Positions 1-8,318 of a stretch of 64,000 nt of DNA are shown piece after piece. Location of the stretch: positions 186,001 to 250,000 of the forward strand of contig NZ_KZ672983.1 in NCBI RefSeq assembly GCF_002970975.1, given 5' to 3'. Every line of letters begins with the position of its first letter. The first letter of the stretch is position 1. The position numbers and the translations under genes were made by a program. This DNA comes from Microbacterium halophytorum (GTDB taxonomy: Bacteria; Actinomycetota; Actinomycetes; Actinomycetales; Microbacteriaceae). The notes below the pieces were generated by a model, which had not been told where the DNA came from, searched no databases, and saw only the letters and a program-made list of their open reading frames with translations.

Positions 1-821
1 CCAGCGTCGGCGGGGTCACGGACGCGCTCGTGACGGCCGAGCTCGCGGGCGCCGACGACCGGTCGCTCGCCGCGCCATCCGGCACCGCGATTCCGCTCTC
101 CAGGCTGCGCCGGGCGCTGTACCGGCGGGATCGAGGCACGTGGTTCTCGATGGAGCTCGTCGTGGGGAGCGATGGCAGCGCCGAGGCGAAGTACGACTAC
201 GACAACCCTCCGCGCGACTTCGCCGCCCTCGTGCCGCGCCTGTGGCTCGCCGATCAGCAGCGGTTCCCGCGGTCCCCCGAGCACCGGCCCGACTGGCTGC
301 ACGCGAAGCTCATGGCGCTCGGCTCCGGCCGAACTCCTCCGGTGGGCTCATCACTCGTGGACGACACCCTGACGGAAGCGGCCCGTTTCGGTGAGAGGCT
401 CGCGTTCGGCACGGGCCTGATGCCGAGCAGGCCGCTTCGTGACAGGATCGTCGAGCTCTCGGACGGCGAGGTCGGCTACGCCGTGATCCCGACCGAAGGC
501 GGGTTCGAACTGCAGTTCGCCAGTCGCGGAACGCCCGCATCCGTGGCGTTCGCCACGCGCCTCGACGATGCGATGCGGCTGATGGCGGCCGACCTGTATC
601 CGGCGGGCTCGGCGGCATGCACTCCCGACGCCCTCCCGCCGCATGTCCGCTTCGAGACGACGCCGAGGGACGTCTCGGTGTCCTGGACCGACGACGAGGG
701 CCGAGCGCGCACCGTCCGCGTGTGGGGGCTCTCGATGCCCGGGGCGAAGGCCGTGCGCGTAGCGCTGTGGGCGGAGACGGGCCTCGACGAGATCGGCGAC
801 GTGGTGGGGGCGCCGCGATGA
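1..821 (+). CDS. YezG-like (immunity-type) protein, copy A, 5' end missing
   Basis: The reading frame is open from base 3 and continues off the left edge. The residues before the first in-window GTG (base 30), SVGGVTDALVTAEL, align with SVGSVTDTSTAVTL inside copy C (2544-3476), so that GTG is internal and the gene starts outside the window. The core has GTWFSMELVV, then YDYDNPP, then WLADQQRFPRSPEHRPDWL. This order resembles the YezG/DUF600 family, whose founding member protects Bacillus from a secreted toxin. The C-terminal half (SDGEVGYAVIPTEGGFEL, ending VRVWGLSMPGAKAVRVAL) is shared with copy C only. The stop overlaps the next start (ATGA at 818-821). The family assignment is inference from motif order; paralogy with copies B and C is directly visible. 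Confidence 0.55.
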   Translation, partial: SVGGVTDALVTAELAGADDRSLAAPSGTAIPLSRLRRALYRRDRGTWFSMELVVGSDGSAEAKYDYDNPPRDFAALVPRLWLADQQRFPRSPEHRPDWLHAKLMALGSGRTPPVGSSLVDDTLTEAARFGERLAFGTGLMPSRPLRDRIVELSDGEVGYAVIPTEGGFELQFASRGTPASVAFATRLDDAMRLMAADLYPAGSAACTPDALPPHVRFETTPRDVSVSWTDDEGRARTVRVWGLSMPGAKAVRVALWAETGLDEIGDVVGAPR

Positions 822-931
822 GCCGTCCCGCCCAAATCGTGCGATCTTCCGCCGATACGGACCAGCACCGTGCGCGCCGGTGGACAGTGCTCGAACACTC
901 GATCTCGGCATCGCAAGGAGTTCGTGAATGA
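818..931 (+). pseudogene. 37-aa relic of a YezG-like paralogue, coupled at both ends
   Basis: A 37-codon frame starts in the ATGA that ends copy A and stops in the ATGA that begins copy B. Its last residues, RRWTVLEHSISASQG, resemble the N-terminal stretch GWSRIEHSISSVG of copy C, so it looks like the front end of a further family member whose remainder was lost. It may still be translated by coupling, but 37 residues cannot form the family core. An AAGGAG at 915-920 inside it serves copy B. The resemblance is short, so origin by chance is not excluded. Confidence 0.45.
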
Positions 932-1659
932 GCGATCACACCCGTGAACCGGCGATCGTCGCGCAAGGAGATCTCGTCGACGAGATCAGTCGTCATCTGG
1001 TCGCAGCTGTCGAACCGGGCTGGGAGCGACTCGTGCTCCACGCCGAGATGACCGCTGTCGTGGAGGACACGCGATTCGAGATCACGCGTGGTGGAACGAC
1101 TCAGCTCGATTTCGCGCCGGATGAGGTCGACGGGCCTCTCGAGCGCCTGCGTGCGGTGATGTACGTAGACGGCAAGGGCACGTGGTTCACGGCCGATATC
1201 ACCGTGACGGCCCCGGCGAGCGTCGCAGCGTCGTTCGACTTCGACGGTGAGCCCGTTTTCGAGCCCGCGGGTGTCGACGCGGGCGTGTTCGTCGCAGACC
1301 AGAAGAGGTTCCCGCGTTCGCCCGAGAACCGCCCCGACTGGTTGCGGGCGAAGCTCGCGGAGGCCGGTGACGAGGACGAGGCACCGGATCTCAATCGCCT
1401 GGTGGCGGTCGGGACGGAGCTCTGGCGGCGGATGGCTCCCGCAGACGCGCCGCTTGCGCATCGCGAGGTTCCTGCGATCGGAGGCGTCGCGGTGTCGCAT
1501 GCCGTGCGCGGCGGCGGCACGATCTACGTCGGCGCTGACGAGGGTGCGCTGTTCGCATCGTCGACCGCGACGGAGGAAGAATCGATCGAGGCCTTCAGTT
1601 CCGGGCGGCGTACGCCGTTGGAGCACTTCCGCCCGGCCGATCCGCGAGGCCGCCGCTGA
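928..1659 (+). CDS. YezG-like (immunity-type) protein, copy B
   Basis: A 243-aa protein with ATG start, preceded by AAGGAG seven bases upstream. The N-terminal half carries the family signature found in copies A and C: GWERLVLHAEM near residue 32, GTWFTADITV near 90, FDFDGEP, then FVADQKRFPRSPENRPDWL near 125-143. The C-terminal half is shorter and has lost the EVGYAV and VRVWGLS blocks seen in the other two copies. The tandem position after copy A, with ATGA coupling through the small relic, suggests duplication and divergence, as is common for immunity genes. Function is inferred from the YezG-like pattern only. Confidence 0.5.
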   Translation: MSDHTREPAIVAQGDLVDEISRHLVAAVEPGWERLVLHAEMTAVVEDTRFEITRGGTTQLDFAPDEVDGPLERLRAVMYVDGKGTWFTADITVTAPASVAASFDFDGEPVFEPAGVDAGVFVADQKRFPRSPENRPDWLRAKLAEAGDEDEAPDLNRLVAVGTELWRRMAPADAPLAHREVPAIGGVAVSHAVRGGGTIYVGADEGALFASSTATEEESIEAFSSGRRTPLEHFRPADPRGRR

Positions 1660-1880
1660 CGACCTGGCCCGCGAATCGCGATCCCTCGCCCGCAGTTCAG
1701 TTCGCTCACGCGGCGACGCCCGGGCAGGCACCGATCTCGACCGCATCGCCGAGGCGGCGCTGCCTTCCCGATGATTGAGCTGCTGGCGCGGAGGGCCCCG
1801 GACGCGAGGGTGAGGGGGGAGGAACGGCCGGAGACCTTCGCTACGCTGAGCCGACATACCCCATCCGGAGGAGTTCGACC

Positions 1881-2468
1881 GTGCAGGAGATCGAGCGAGC
1901 CTATCTGCAGGCGCAGCCGCAGCGATTCCGCCAGGTCGCGGATCCGAAGAGGCGCCGGGGGTTCGCAATCGCGGCCGCGATCTTCCTGATCGCGGCGCTC
2001 GCAATCGCGCTCAGCGCGCCTGCGCTCTGGGAGCACTTCAGCAACCTCCCCGAAGCGCGCAATCTGCGCCGCCCGTGGTTGAACGGTTCCGGGGGCGCGC
2101 TCTTCGGCATCGTGCTCATCGGCGCGTTCTGCCTCTTCTTCGGGCTCTTCTGCACCTGGTTCGCGGTGGCGAAGTCCACGTCGTGGGTCGACTCCCAGAC
2201 CGGATCGCGCCTGCACAACGGCCGCGTGGCACGGTTCTCCGATCACTCCGCCTTCGACAGGTACGCGGCGCAGCTGCGCGACGGCACCCTGCCCGAGATC
2301 CCGGAGATCTCGGGGCAGGTCGGAAGCGGCAAGATGATCCTGCAGTCGATGGAGGATCGCGAGGCGCACCGCGTGCACATCTGGCTCGAGACGAAGGACG
2401 GCCGTACCGCCCACGCCGAGCTCGACGGCGCGGCCTGGGAGCGCCTGTCGCGCGGCCGCACGGCATAA
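1881..2468 (+). CDS. Two-helix membrane protein of unknown function
   Basis: A 195-aa protein starting at GTG 1881, with GGAGGAG about seven bases upstream. After a charged N-terminus (about 28 residues) there is a hydrophobic helix (roughly 28-47, FAIAAAIFLIAALAIALSA), a linker, and a second helix (roughly 74-97, containing FGIVLIGAFCLFFGLFC). A soluble C-terminal region of about 100 residues follows. No family is recognised. It sits between YezG-like copies B and C on the same strand, so it could be a membrane-acting immunity or accessory protein. That is inference from position only. Confidence 0.6.
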   Translation: MQEIERAYLQAQPQRFRQVADPKRRRGFAIAAAIFLIAALAIALSAPALWEHFSNLPEARNLRRPWLNGSGGALFGIVLIGAFCLFFGLFCTWFAVAKSTSWVDSQTGSRLHNGRVARFSDHSAFDRYAAQLRDGTLPEIPEISGQVGSGKMILQSMEDREAHRVHIWLETKDGRTAHAELDGAAWERLSRGRTA

Positions 2469-2543
2469 CGGCGACGCAGCGCCCTATCCTCGTCCGCGGG
2501 TGGAAGATGATCGCGTGAACAAGCTAGGATTCCGGGAACGTTG

Positions 2544-3476
2544 ATGACTGACGCGAACGAACCTCCGATGATTGCGGAGATGCGCCTGCGCTCGGAGATG
2601 GCCGAGGAGTTCGCGTCCGCTGCGCCCGATGGATGGAGTCGGATAGAGCACTCGATCTCGAGCGTCGGGAGCGTCACGGATACGTCGACTGCGGTCACGC
2701 TCACGAACGGCGAGACCGCGCTGCTCGACCCACCGAGGGCCGTCGTTCTCGCGCGCCGCGAGCTGCGCCGCGCGATGTATGAGCCTGAACGCGGCACGTG
2801 GTTCTCGATGGAGCTTGTCGTCACGCGCGAGGGCACGGCCGAGACCACGTACAACTACGAAGGCGAGCCCTGGTCGCACACACCGATCGGACCGCAGAGA
2901 TGGCTCGCGGATCAGAAGAAGTTCCCGCGTTCGCCCGAGAATCGTCCCGACTGGCTGCGGGCGAAGCTCGCCGATGCCGGGTACGAAGATGACACGGCAA
3001 CGTCATCGCCCTCGGACGACGAACTAACGCGTGCGGCACAGTTCGCTGAACGCATCGGCGCCCCAGCCGGCCTGAGCTTATTGTCGGAGGGTCGCGGCGA
3101 AGTCTTCGCGCTCTTCGACGGCGAAGTCGGGTTCGCCGTGGTGCCGGTCGAGGGCGGGTTCGAACTGGAGCGGAGCTCTCGATCCGAGCTGAGCCCGGTG
3201 GCATTCGCGACACGTCTCGATGATGCCCTGCGCATGTTCGCGGTCGTGATCACTCCGAGATTCAAGCGCGGAGTGGGACGAGAGGACCTCCCTTCCGGTT
3301 TCCGCTACGAAGCGGAACCGACCGGCGTGACCATCTCCTGGAAGGATCGCAACGCGCAAGAGTCCGTCGTGAGAGTGTGGGGCCTCTCACTCGGCGATGC
3401 TGTCGCCGTGCGCGTCGCCCTGTGGGCCGACAAGGACCTCGACGACATCGCCGACGAGGTGCTCGCCTCCCGCTGA
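2544..3476 (+). CDS. YezG-like (immunity-type) protein, copy C
   Basis: The most complete copy, about 310 aa. ATG 2544 is preferred over an immediately preceding TTG. Blocks in order: WSRIEHSISSVG (about 30-42), LRRAMYEPERGTWFSMELVV (about 74-93), YNYEGEPW, WLADQKKFPRSPENRPDWL (about 116-134), then a second region with GEVGFAVVPVEGGFEL and VVRVWGLSLGDAVAVRVAL. Copies A and C share both regions; B shares only the first. The gene ends one base from the 3' end of the TNT-domain gene on the other strand, which places a toxin-type domain and an immunity-type family side by side. The immunity role is inferred; the shared blocks are seen. Confidence 0.55.
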   Translation: MTDANEPPMIAEMRLRSEMAEEFASAAPDGWSRIEHSISSVGSVTDTSTAVTLTNGETALLDPPRAVVLARRELRRAMYEPERGTWFSMELVVTREGTAETTYNYEGEPWSHTPIGPQRWLADQKKFPRSPENRPDWLRAKLADAGYEDDTATSSPSDDELTRAAQFAERIGAPAGLSLLSEGRGEVFALFDGEVGFAVVPVEGGFELERSSRSELSPVAFATRLDDALRMFAVVITPRFKRGVGREDLPSGFRYEAEPTGVTISWKDRNAQESVVRVWGLSLGDAVAVRVALWADKDLDDIADEVLASR

Positions 3477-3477
3477 G

Positions 3478-4113
3478 TCAGTTGTCGACGCGGAAGCGCT
3501 CGAGTGTGCCGTGCGCGACGAGGTCGCGGATCCCGACGAAGTCGTGCGCGAGCGTGCACCGCAGGCCGCCGCCCGGCTGGCCGAACCAGGGCCGCACGAC
3601 GTCGACGCGCACCCGCATCGTTCCGCGGGTGACGAACGCGTGGCGATCGGATCCGGCCGGGAGAGCGCCAAAGGGCGGGAGCGATCGCGCCTCGTAGGAC
3701 GTTCCGTACGGGAAGAGCATGGTGCCGTCGAGGGCGCCGATGCGATCGAAGACGACGCCGGCCGGAACGTCGATGAGGAGGGATCCGTCGGTCGCGCGAG
3801 CGCGGAGGTCGCTCCAGTGGGTCGTGGCCTCGCCGACGGCCTGTTCGACGTCGGCCTGGGAGAACACGGCGACGTCGGGGAGCGGCTTGTCGAGGTAGTC
3901 GAGCAGGAGCTGGCCCGCGTCGTCTTCGGATGCTGCGAATGCGAGCAGGAAGGCGGTGCCGTAGTCGACGGTCTCGAACAGCCACTCGTTCTGCGCGTCA
4001 CTCTGACGCAGGCGGAGTGCGCCTTCCATGGCCGGCGCATCGTCACCGGGCAGCGAGACCGCCGCGGCCGGGATCTGTCGTCGCGACACCTCGTCCCTCA
4101 GAGTCTCGAACAT
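3478..4113 (-). CDS. TNT-domain protein (NAD+ glycohydrolase toxin type)
   Basis: A 211-aa protein. The C-terminal ~100 residues follow the tuberculosis necrotizing toxin (TNT) pattern: FDRIG (122-126), YEARSLPP (140-147), His158, WFGQPGGG (176-183), then a closing HGTLERF. In TNT toxins a conserved His and Gln serve NAD+ hydrolysis; here His158 and Gln179 are 21 residues apart, the spacing I expect for that family pattern. The N-terminal ~100 residues (GALRLRQSD, LLLDYLDKP) resemble the small domain often preceding TNT in actinobacterial proteins. No signal peptide or secretion domain is present, so export would need another route, or the protein acts internally. It is convergent with YezG-like copy C, with a one-base gap. 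Confidence 0.65.
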   Translation of the reverse strand: MFETLRDEVSRRQIPAAAVSLPGDDAPAMEGALRLRQSDAQNEWLFETVDYGTAFLLAFAASEDDAGQLLLDYLDKPLPDVAVFSQADVEQAVGEATTHWSDLRARATDGSLLIDVPAGVVFDRIGALDGTMLFPYGTSYEARSLPPFGALPAGSDRHAFVTRGTMRVRVDVVRPWFGQPGGGLRCTLAHDFVGIRDLVAHGTLERFRVDN

Positions 4114-4286
4114 GCCCCGAGCCTAGTCGCCGATCCGCACGCGTCGCGCTCCGAGGACAACTGCCCACCCCGCCGCGGTCTCAAACTCCGCGGATGAATC
4201 GCACCGGACGGCGCGTCATCTGCGACGGCGACCACCGAACGCGCGCGGCGAGGAGCCGAAAGTGAGGTGTGCCGGAGTTCGCGGGG

Positions 4287-5240
4287 CTACGCGTCGGGTT
4301 CGCCCGCGATGAGGCCGCGGAGCCAGTCGCGGGCGTCGGCGAACGATGCGTCGCTGTACCGCTCGGAGTACTGCACGATCTGGCGGTCGGCGCGCGGATA
4401 CGAGCCGAGGAACGTCACGCGCGGGCTGAAGCGCTTGAGGCCCATCAGGGCGTCGGCCATCCGCTCGTCGGCCACGTGTCCGTCGGCGTCGATGACGAAG
4501 CGGTACCGGCCCATCCGGTCGCCGATCGGGCGCGATTGGATGAGGCTGAGGTTGATGCCGCGCGTCGCGAACTGCTCGAGCATCTCGACGAGGGCGCCCG
4601 AGACCTCCTTGGGCAGCTCCGCGATCAGCGAGGTCTTGTCGGCGCCGGTCGGCTCGGGCGGCGTGCCCGTGCGGGTGACGAGCACGAAGCGGGTCACGGC
4701 GTGTTCGTTGTCGCCGATGTTCTCGGCCAGCACGTCGACGTCGTAGTGGCCGACGACGCCGGGCGCCGCGATCGCGGCCTGCGCCGGCAGCGTGCCGTCG
4801 AGCACGCCGATGGCGCTGGCGACGTTGCTGCCCGCGATCACCTGGCGGTGGCCCGTGACGTTCCTGCCCAGCCATTCCAGGCACTGCGCGTAGGCGACCG
4901 GATGCGCCGCGACATCCGTGACCTGGTCGAGCGTCGTGCCGCGCGGCGCCACGAGCACGAACGACACCGGCACGAGGTACTCGCCGACGATGCGCAGGCC
5001 CGGCACCTCGGCGAGCGCGTCCTGAGCGCTCGAGACCCCGCCCTCGACAGTGTTCTCGATCGCGATCATGGCGGCGTCGCTCTCGCCGCTCGCGACGTCG
5101 CCGAGAGCCTCGCCGACGTTGCTCACGGGCTTCCAGCGCTGGCCGCGCGCCTCGGGCACCTGCTCGAGCGCCGATTCGGTGAACGTTCCCGCCGGCCCCA
5201 GGTAGCTGTATGTGCGCGGGGTCGGGGCATCGTTCGTCAT
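4287..5240 (-). CDS. pheA: Prephenate dehydratase
   Basis: Converts prephenate to phenylpyruvate in phenylalanine synthesis (cytosolic). The 317-aa protein starts at ATG 5240 (MTNDAPTPRTYSYLGPAGTF); the frame stays open further upstream but that extension has no family similarity. The dehydratase domain (about 11-190) shows YLGPAGTFTESAL, AMIAIENTVEGGVSSAQDAL, and TRFVLV near 183-188, which includes the catalytic Thr/Phe motif. The ACT regulatory domain follows (about 203-285) with SLIAELPKEVSGALVEML and SRPIGDRMGRYRF, the part expected to bind phenylalanine for feedback control. Divergent from pgm across a 76-bp gap. Confidence 0.95.
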   Translation of the reverse strand: MTNDAPTPRTYSYLGPAGTFTESALEQVPEARGQRWKPVSNVGEALGDVASGESDAAMIAIENTVEGGVSSAQDALAEVPGLRIVGEYLVPVSFVLVAPRGTTLDQVTDVAAHPVAYAQCLEWLGRNVTGHRQVIAGSNVASAIGVLDGTLPAQAAIAAPGVVGHYDVDVLAENIGDNEHAVTRFVLVTRTGTPPEPTGADKTSLIAELPKEVSGALVEMLEQFATRGINLSLIQSRPIGDRMGRYRFVIDADGHVADERMADALMGLKRFSPRVTFLGSYPRADRQIVQYSERYSDASFADARDWLRGLIAGEPDA

Positions 5241-5316
5241 ACGCAGAATCGTAGCCCTCCGCACACCATCACCGAATGCATAACCGCGAGGTAACGATTG
5301 CTGGCAGACTTGACCT

Positions 5317-6957
5317 ATGAGCCGCGCAGGACAGCCAGCTGAGGCATCCGATCTCACCGACATCGACGCGCTGATCGGCGCGTACTACGACATCGAGCCC
5401 GACCCGCAGTTCGACAGCCAGCGCGTCGAGTTCGGCACGAGCGGGCACCGAGGGTCGAGCCTGAAGTCGAGCTTCAACGAGAACCACATCCTCGCGACGA
5501 CGCAGGCGATCGTCGACTACCGCACGGAGAAGGGCATCGCCGGCCCCCTCTTCCTCGGCCGCGACACACACGCCCTGTCGCTGCCCGCCGAGCACAGCGC
5601 CCTAGAGGTGCTGGTCGCGAACGGCATCGATGTGCGCATCGACTCCCGCGACTCGTACGTGCCCACCCCGGCGCTCAGCCTCGCGATCCTCGAGCACAAC
5701 GCCGGCCGCGACGGGAGCGACCCCGGCCTCGCCGACGGCATCGTCGTCACCCCGAGCCACAACCCGCCGACCGACGGCGGCTTCAAGTACAACCCGCCGC
5801 ACGGCGGCCCCGCCGACGCCGACGCGACCACGTGGATCGCCGACCGCGCCAACCAGCTCCTCGCCGCCGACCTCGAGGCCGTCCGCCGCGTGCGCTTCAA
5901 CGACCTCGACCACGACTCGATCGACACCTACGACTTCCGCGAGGCCTACGTGCGCGGGCTCGCCTCGATCATCGACCTCGACGCCATCAAGGCGGCGAAC
6001 GTGCGCATCGGCGCCGACCCCATGGGCGGCGCCTCCGTTGAGTACTGGCAGCACATCGCCGAGGTGTACGGCCTCGACCTGACGGTCGTGAACCCGGATG
6101 TCGACCCGACCTGGCGCTTCATGACCCTGGACTGGGACGAGAAGATCCGGATGGACCCGTCGTCGCCCTCCGCGATGGCTTCGCTCGTCGCGCGGCGCGA
6201 CGAGTTCGACCTGCTGACGGGCAACGACGCCGACGCTGACCGGCACGGCATCGTCACGCCCGACGCGGGCCTGATGAACCCGAACCACTTCCTCGCCGTC
6301 GCGATCGACTACCTGTTCTCGCACCGCCCCGGGTGGCGCGCCGACGCGGGCATCGGCAAGACGCTCGTGTCGTCGATGATCATCGACCGCGTCGCAGCGT
6401 CGCTCGAACGCCCGCTCGTCGAGGTTCCCGTCGGCTTCAAGTGGTTCGTGCCCGGCCTGCTCGACGGCTCCGTCGCCTTCGGCGGCGAGGAGTCGGCCGG
6501 CGCATCGTTCCTGCGCACGGACGGCGGCGTCTGGACGACGGACAAGGACGGCATCCTGTTGTGCCTGCTCGCCGCCGAGATCACCGCCGTCACCGGCAAG
6601 ACACCGTCGCAGCGCTACGCCGAGCTCGAGGCGGAGCACGGCGCCTCCGCCTACGCGCGCGTCGACGCCCCCGCTTCGCCCGAGCAGAAGGCCGCGCTGA
6701 AGGCGCTCTCGCCCGACGACGTCGACGCCGCCGTGCTCGCGGGCGACGAGATCACCGCCAAGCTCTCGCACGCGCCGGGCAACGGTGCCGCGATCGGCGG
6801 CCTCAAGGTGCAGACGGCGTCGTCGTGGTTCGCCGCCCGCCCATCCGGCACGGAAGACGTCTACAAGCTGTACGCCGAGAGCCTGTGCGGCCCGGAGCAC
6901 CTCGCGGAGGTGCAGGCCGAGGCGAAGGCCGTCATCGCCAAGGTGCTCGGGGCGTAG
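5317..6957 (+). CDS. pgm: Phosphoglucomutase (alpha-D-glucose-specific)
   Basis: Interconverts glucose 1-phosphate and glucose 6-phosphate, linking central metabolism to glycogen and cell-wall sugar nucleotides. 546 aa, normal length for the Pgm (TIGR01132-like) family. Visible motifs: FGTSGHRG near residue 37, the phosphoserine loop TPSHNPPTDGGFKYNPP with Ser147, the metal loop NDADADRHG (Asp304/306/308), the sugar-binding GGEESAGASF near 389-398, and the phosphate-binding RPSGTEDVYKLYAES near the end. Start ATG 5317. A long inverted repeat lies 16 bases after the stop. Confidence 0.96.
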   Translation: MSRAGQPAEASDLTDIDALIGAYYDIEPDPQFDSQRVEFGTSGHRGSSLKSSFNENHILATTQAIVDYRTEKGIAGPLFLGRDTHALSLPAEHSALEVLVANGIDVRIDSRDSYVPTPALSLAILEHNAGRDGSDPGLADGIVVTPSHNPPTDGGFKYNPPHGGPADADATTWIADRANQLLAADLEAVRRVRFNDLDHDSIDTYDFREAYVRGLASIIDLDAIKAANVRIGADPMGGASVEYWQHIAEVYGLDLTVVNPDVDPTWRFMTLDWDEKIRMDPSSPSAMASLVARRDEFDLLTGNDADADRHGIVTPDAGLMNPNHFLAVAIDYLFSHRPGWRADAGIGKTLVSSMIIDRVAASLERPLVEVPVGFKWFVPGLLDGSVAFGGEESAGASFLRTDGGVWTTDKDGILLCLLAAEITAVTGKTPSQRYAELEAEHGASAYARVDAPASPEQKAALKALSPDDVDAAVLAGDEITAKLSHAPGNGAAIGGLKVQTASSWFAARPSGTEDVYKLYAESLCGPEHLAEVQAEAKAVIAKVLGA

Positions 6958-6965
6958 GGCGCCGG

Positions 6966-8318
6966 TCACAGCGCGCAAATATGCCGCGAACTGCTCCAAT
7001 TCTCGGATTCTGGAGCAGTTAGCGGCATTTTTGCGCGGCAGAGGCCGGCCACCGACGTTGTGAGCGAGGCCCAGATCAGCGGGGTGTGCTCGGGGTCGCC
7101 CGTGCGCTCCCACGCGTCGGCCTCGGCCCGCTGCCAGGCGCTGAGTGCGGCGACCGGGTCGTCGCTCTCGTGCGCGGCGTTGACCGCCGCGACCGCCCGC
7201 GCGAATGCGTGGAACGGCGCCGAGCTCTCGGTCGCGGCCGGTCCGAGCCCCGCCGCCGCGAGCCATTCGAGGCCGACGTCGGTCGGCAGCGTCCACCGAG
7301 CCGCCGTGACGACCTCGGCACCGCGCATCGTGAGCGCGCCGACGAGCCCGCTCGGGTCGCCGTACGACGCGTCGCTGCCCGACGCGCACGCGATCAGCGC
7401 CACGCGGTTCGGCACCCGCCACGGGCCGCTGTCGGGGCGCGCATGCTCATCCGGGTCTCCGAAGACGATGTCGCCCGCCGTCAGAGGGCGGTGCACCCCG
7501 GCGATCAGGTCGGCGCGCCCGCACGCGGCCGGGCCGTCGGTGAGGTGCAGGCGGGTGTCGAGGCCGAAGGCCCCGGACGTGACGTGGCCGACGTACAGCC
7601 AGCGGCCAGCGGTGCCGAGCCGCTCACGCAGCTGCTCGCGCGACACCGGATGCCGCTGGCCGCCCACCAGCCGCTCGCCGAGGTGCGCGAGGGCGTCGGC
7701 GACGATCGGCTCGTCCGTGCGCAGCACGGGGCCGAGCCCCGGTATGCGCCCAGGGACCTCGGGGTCGACCGACGCGACCACGGGCGCCGCCGCGTCCCAA
7801 GCCGACGCCCGGCGCCGCGGCGCGTTCCGCACGCTCGCCGGCAGGAGCGTCGACACGTCGACCTCGTGCACCATCCGGAGGCCCTCGTCGACGCGCAGCG
7901 CCTGCCACGGCACCGACGCGAGGGAGCGCGACGACTGGATGCGCAGGTGCGGCCGCCTGCCCGCCGCGAGGAAGCCGTTGACCTCAGCCGCGAGCGCCTG
8001 CGGGATCAGCGCGACCGCGAGCGCGTACGCGACCCTCTTCTCGCGCTCCACGTCGCCCCACACCGCCCACGACCGGCGCAGCGCGTCGTCAACGCTCTCC
8101 GCACCCTGGGCATCCGGGATCGCCTGTTCGAACGCGGCGAGCGCGCCCGCGAGCTGCTGCGGCCGGATGCCCCAGATGCGCGGTTTGTCGACGGCGTGCT
8201 CCCACCGCCAGGTCACCCAGAGCCCCGCGTCGGCCGTGTCGACGTACTTGAGCTGCGCCGTCGGCCGCTCGACGTCGGCGACGACCTCGGCCGCGTCGGG
8301 GTACGACATCGTCACCAT
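6966..8318 (-). CDS. CHAT-family caspase-like peptidase
   Basis: A 450-aa cytosolic protein, last gene of a five-gene operon; its start overlaps the TPR gene by 7 bp. The C-terminal ~300 residues follow the CHAT (caspase HetF associated with TPRs) pattern: SLASVPWQALRVDEGLRMV (about 132-150), WLYVGHVTSG with putative catalytic His245, then RVALIACASGSD with putative catalytic Cys311, followed by GLVGALTMRGAEVVTAARW. The dyad is intact, so it is likely an active cysteine protease. CHAT proteases are known partners of TPR proteins in bacterial immunity and regulated proteolysis, which fits the neighbour. The last ~25 codons (RAKMPLTAPESENWSSSRHI) run through an inverted repeat (6973-7036) and are probably not part of the original fold. 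The target is unknown. Confidence 0.8.
   Translation of the reverse strand: MVTMSYPDAAEVVADVERPTAQLKYVDTADAGLWVTWRWEHAVDKPRIWGIRPQQLAGALAAFEQAIPDAQGAESVDDALRRSWAVWGDVEREKRVAYALAVALIPQALAAEVNGFLAAGRRPHLRIQSSRSLASVPWQALRVDEGLRMVHEVDVSTLLPASVRNAPRRRASAWDAAAPVVASVDPEVPGRIPGLGPVLRTDEPIVADALAHLGERLVGGQRHPVSREQLRERLGTAGRWLYVGHVTSGAFGLDTRLHLTDGPAACGRADLIAGVHRPLTAGDIVFGDPDEHARPDSGPWRVPNRVALIACASGSDASYGDPSGLVGALTMRGAEVVTAARWTLPTDVGLEWLAAAGLGPAATESSAPFHAFARAVAAVNAAHESDDPVAALSAWQRAEADAWERTGDPEHTPLIWASLTTSVAGLCRAKMPLTAPESENWSSSRHICAL
6973..7036. terminator. Long inverted repeat between convergent pgm and the CHAT gene
   Basis: Two 26-base arms (6973-6998 and 7011-7036) pair with two mismatches around a 12-base loop. 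The site lies between convergent genes and is likely a bidirectional terminator. It also encodes the C-terminus of the CHAT protein, because the CHAT stop codon lies beyond it at 6966. Confidence 0.75.

Noticed and set aside
310..2004. 564-codon minus-strand frame under the YezG-like genes
   Set aside because: Arg/Pro/Ser-rich, no domain, and opposite to three paralogous plus-strand genes with shared motifs.
3505..4197. Plus-strand frame opposite the TNT-domain gene
   Set aside because: Low-information Arg/Glu/Val shadow; the minus-strand product shows ordered TNT motifs.
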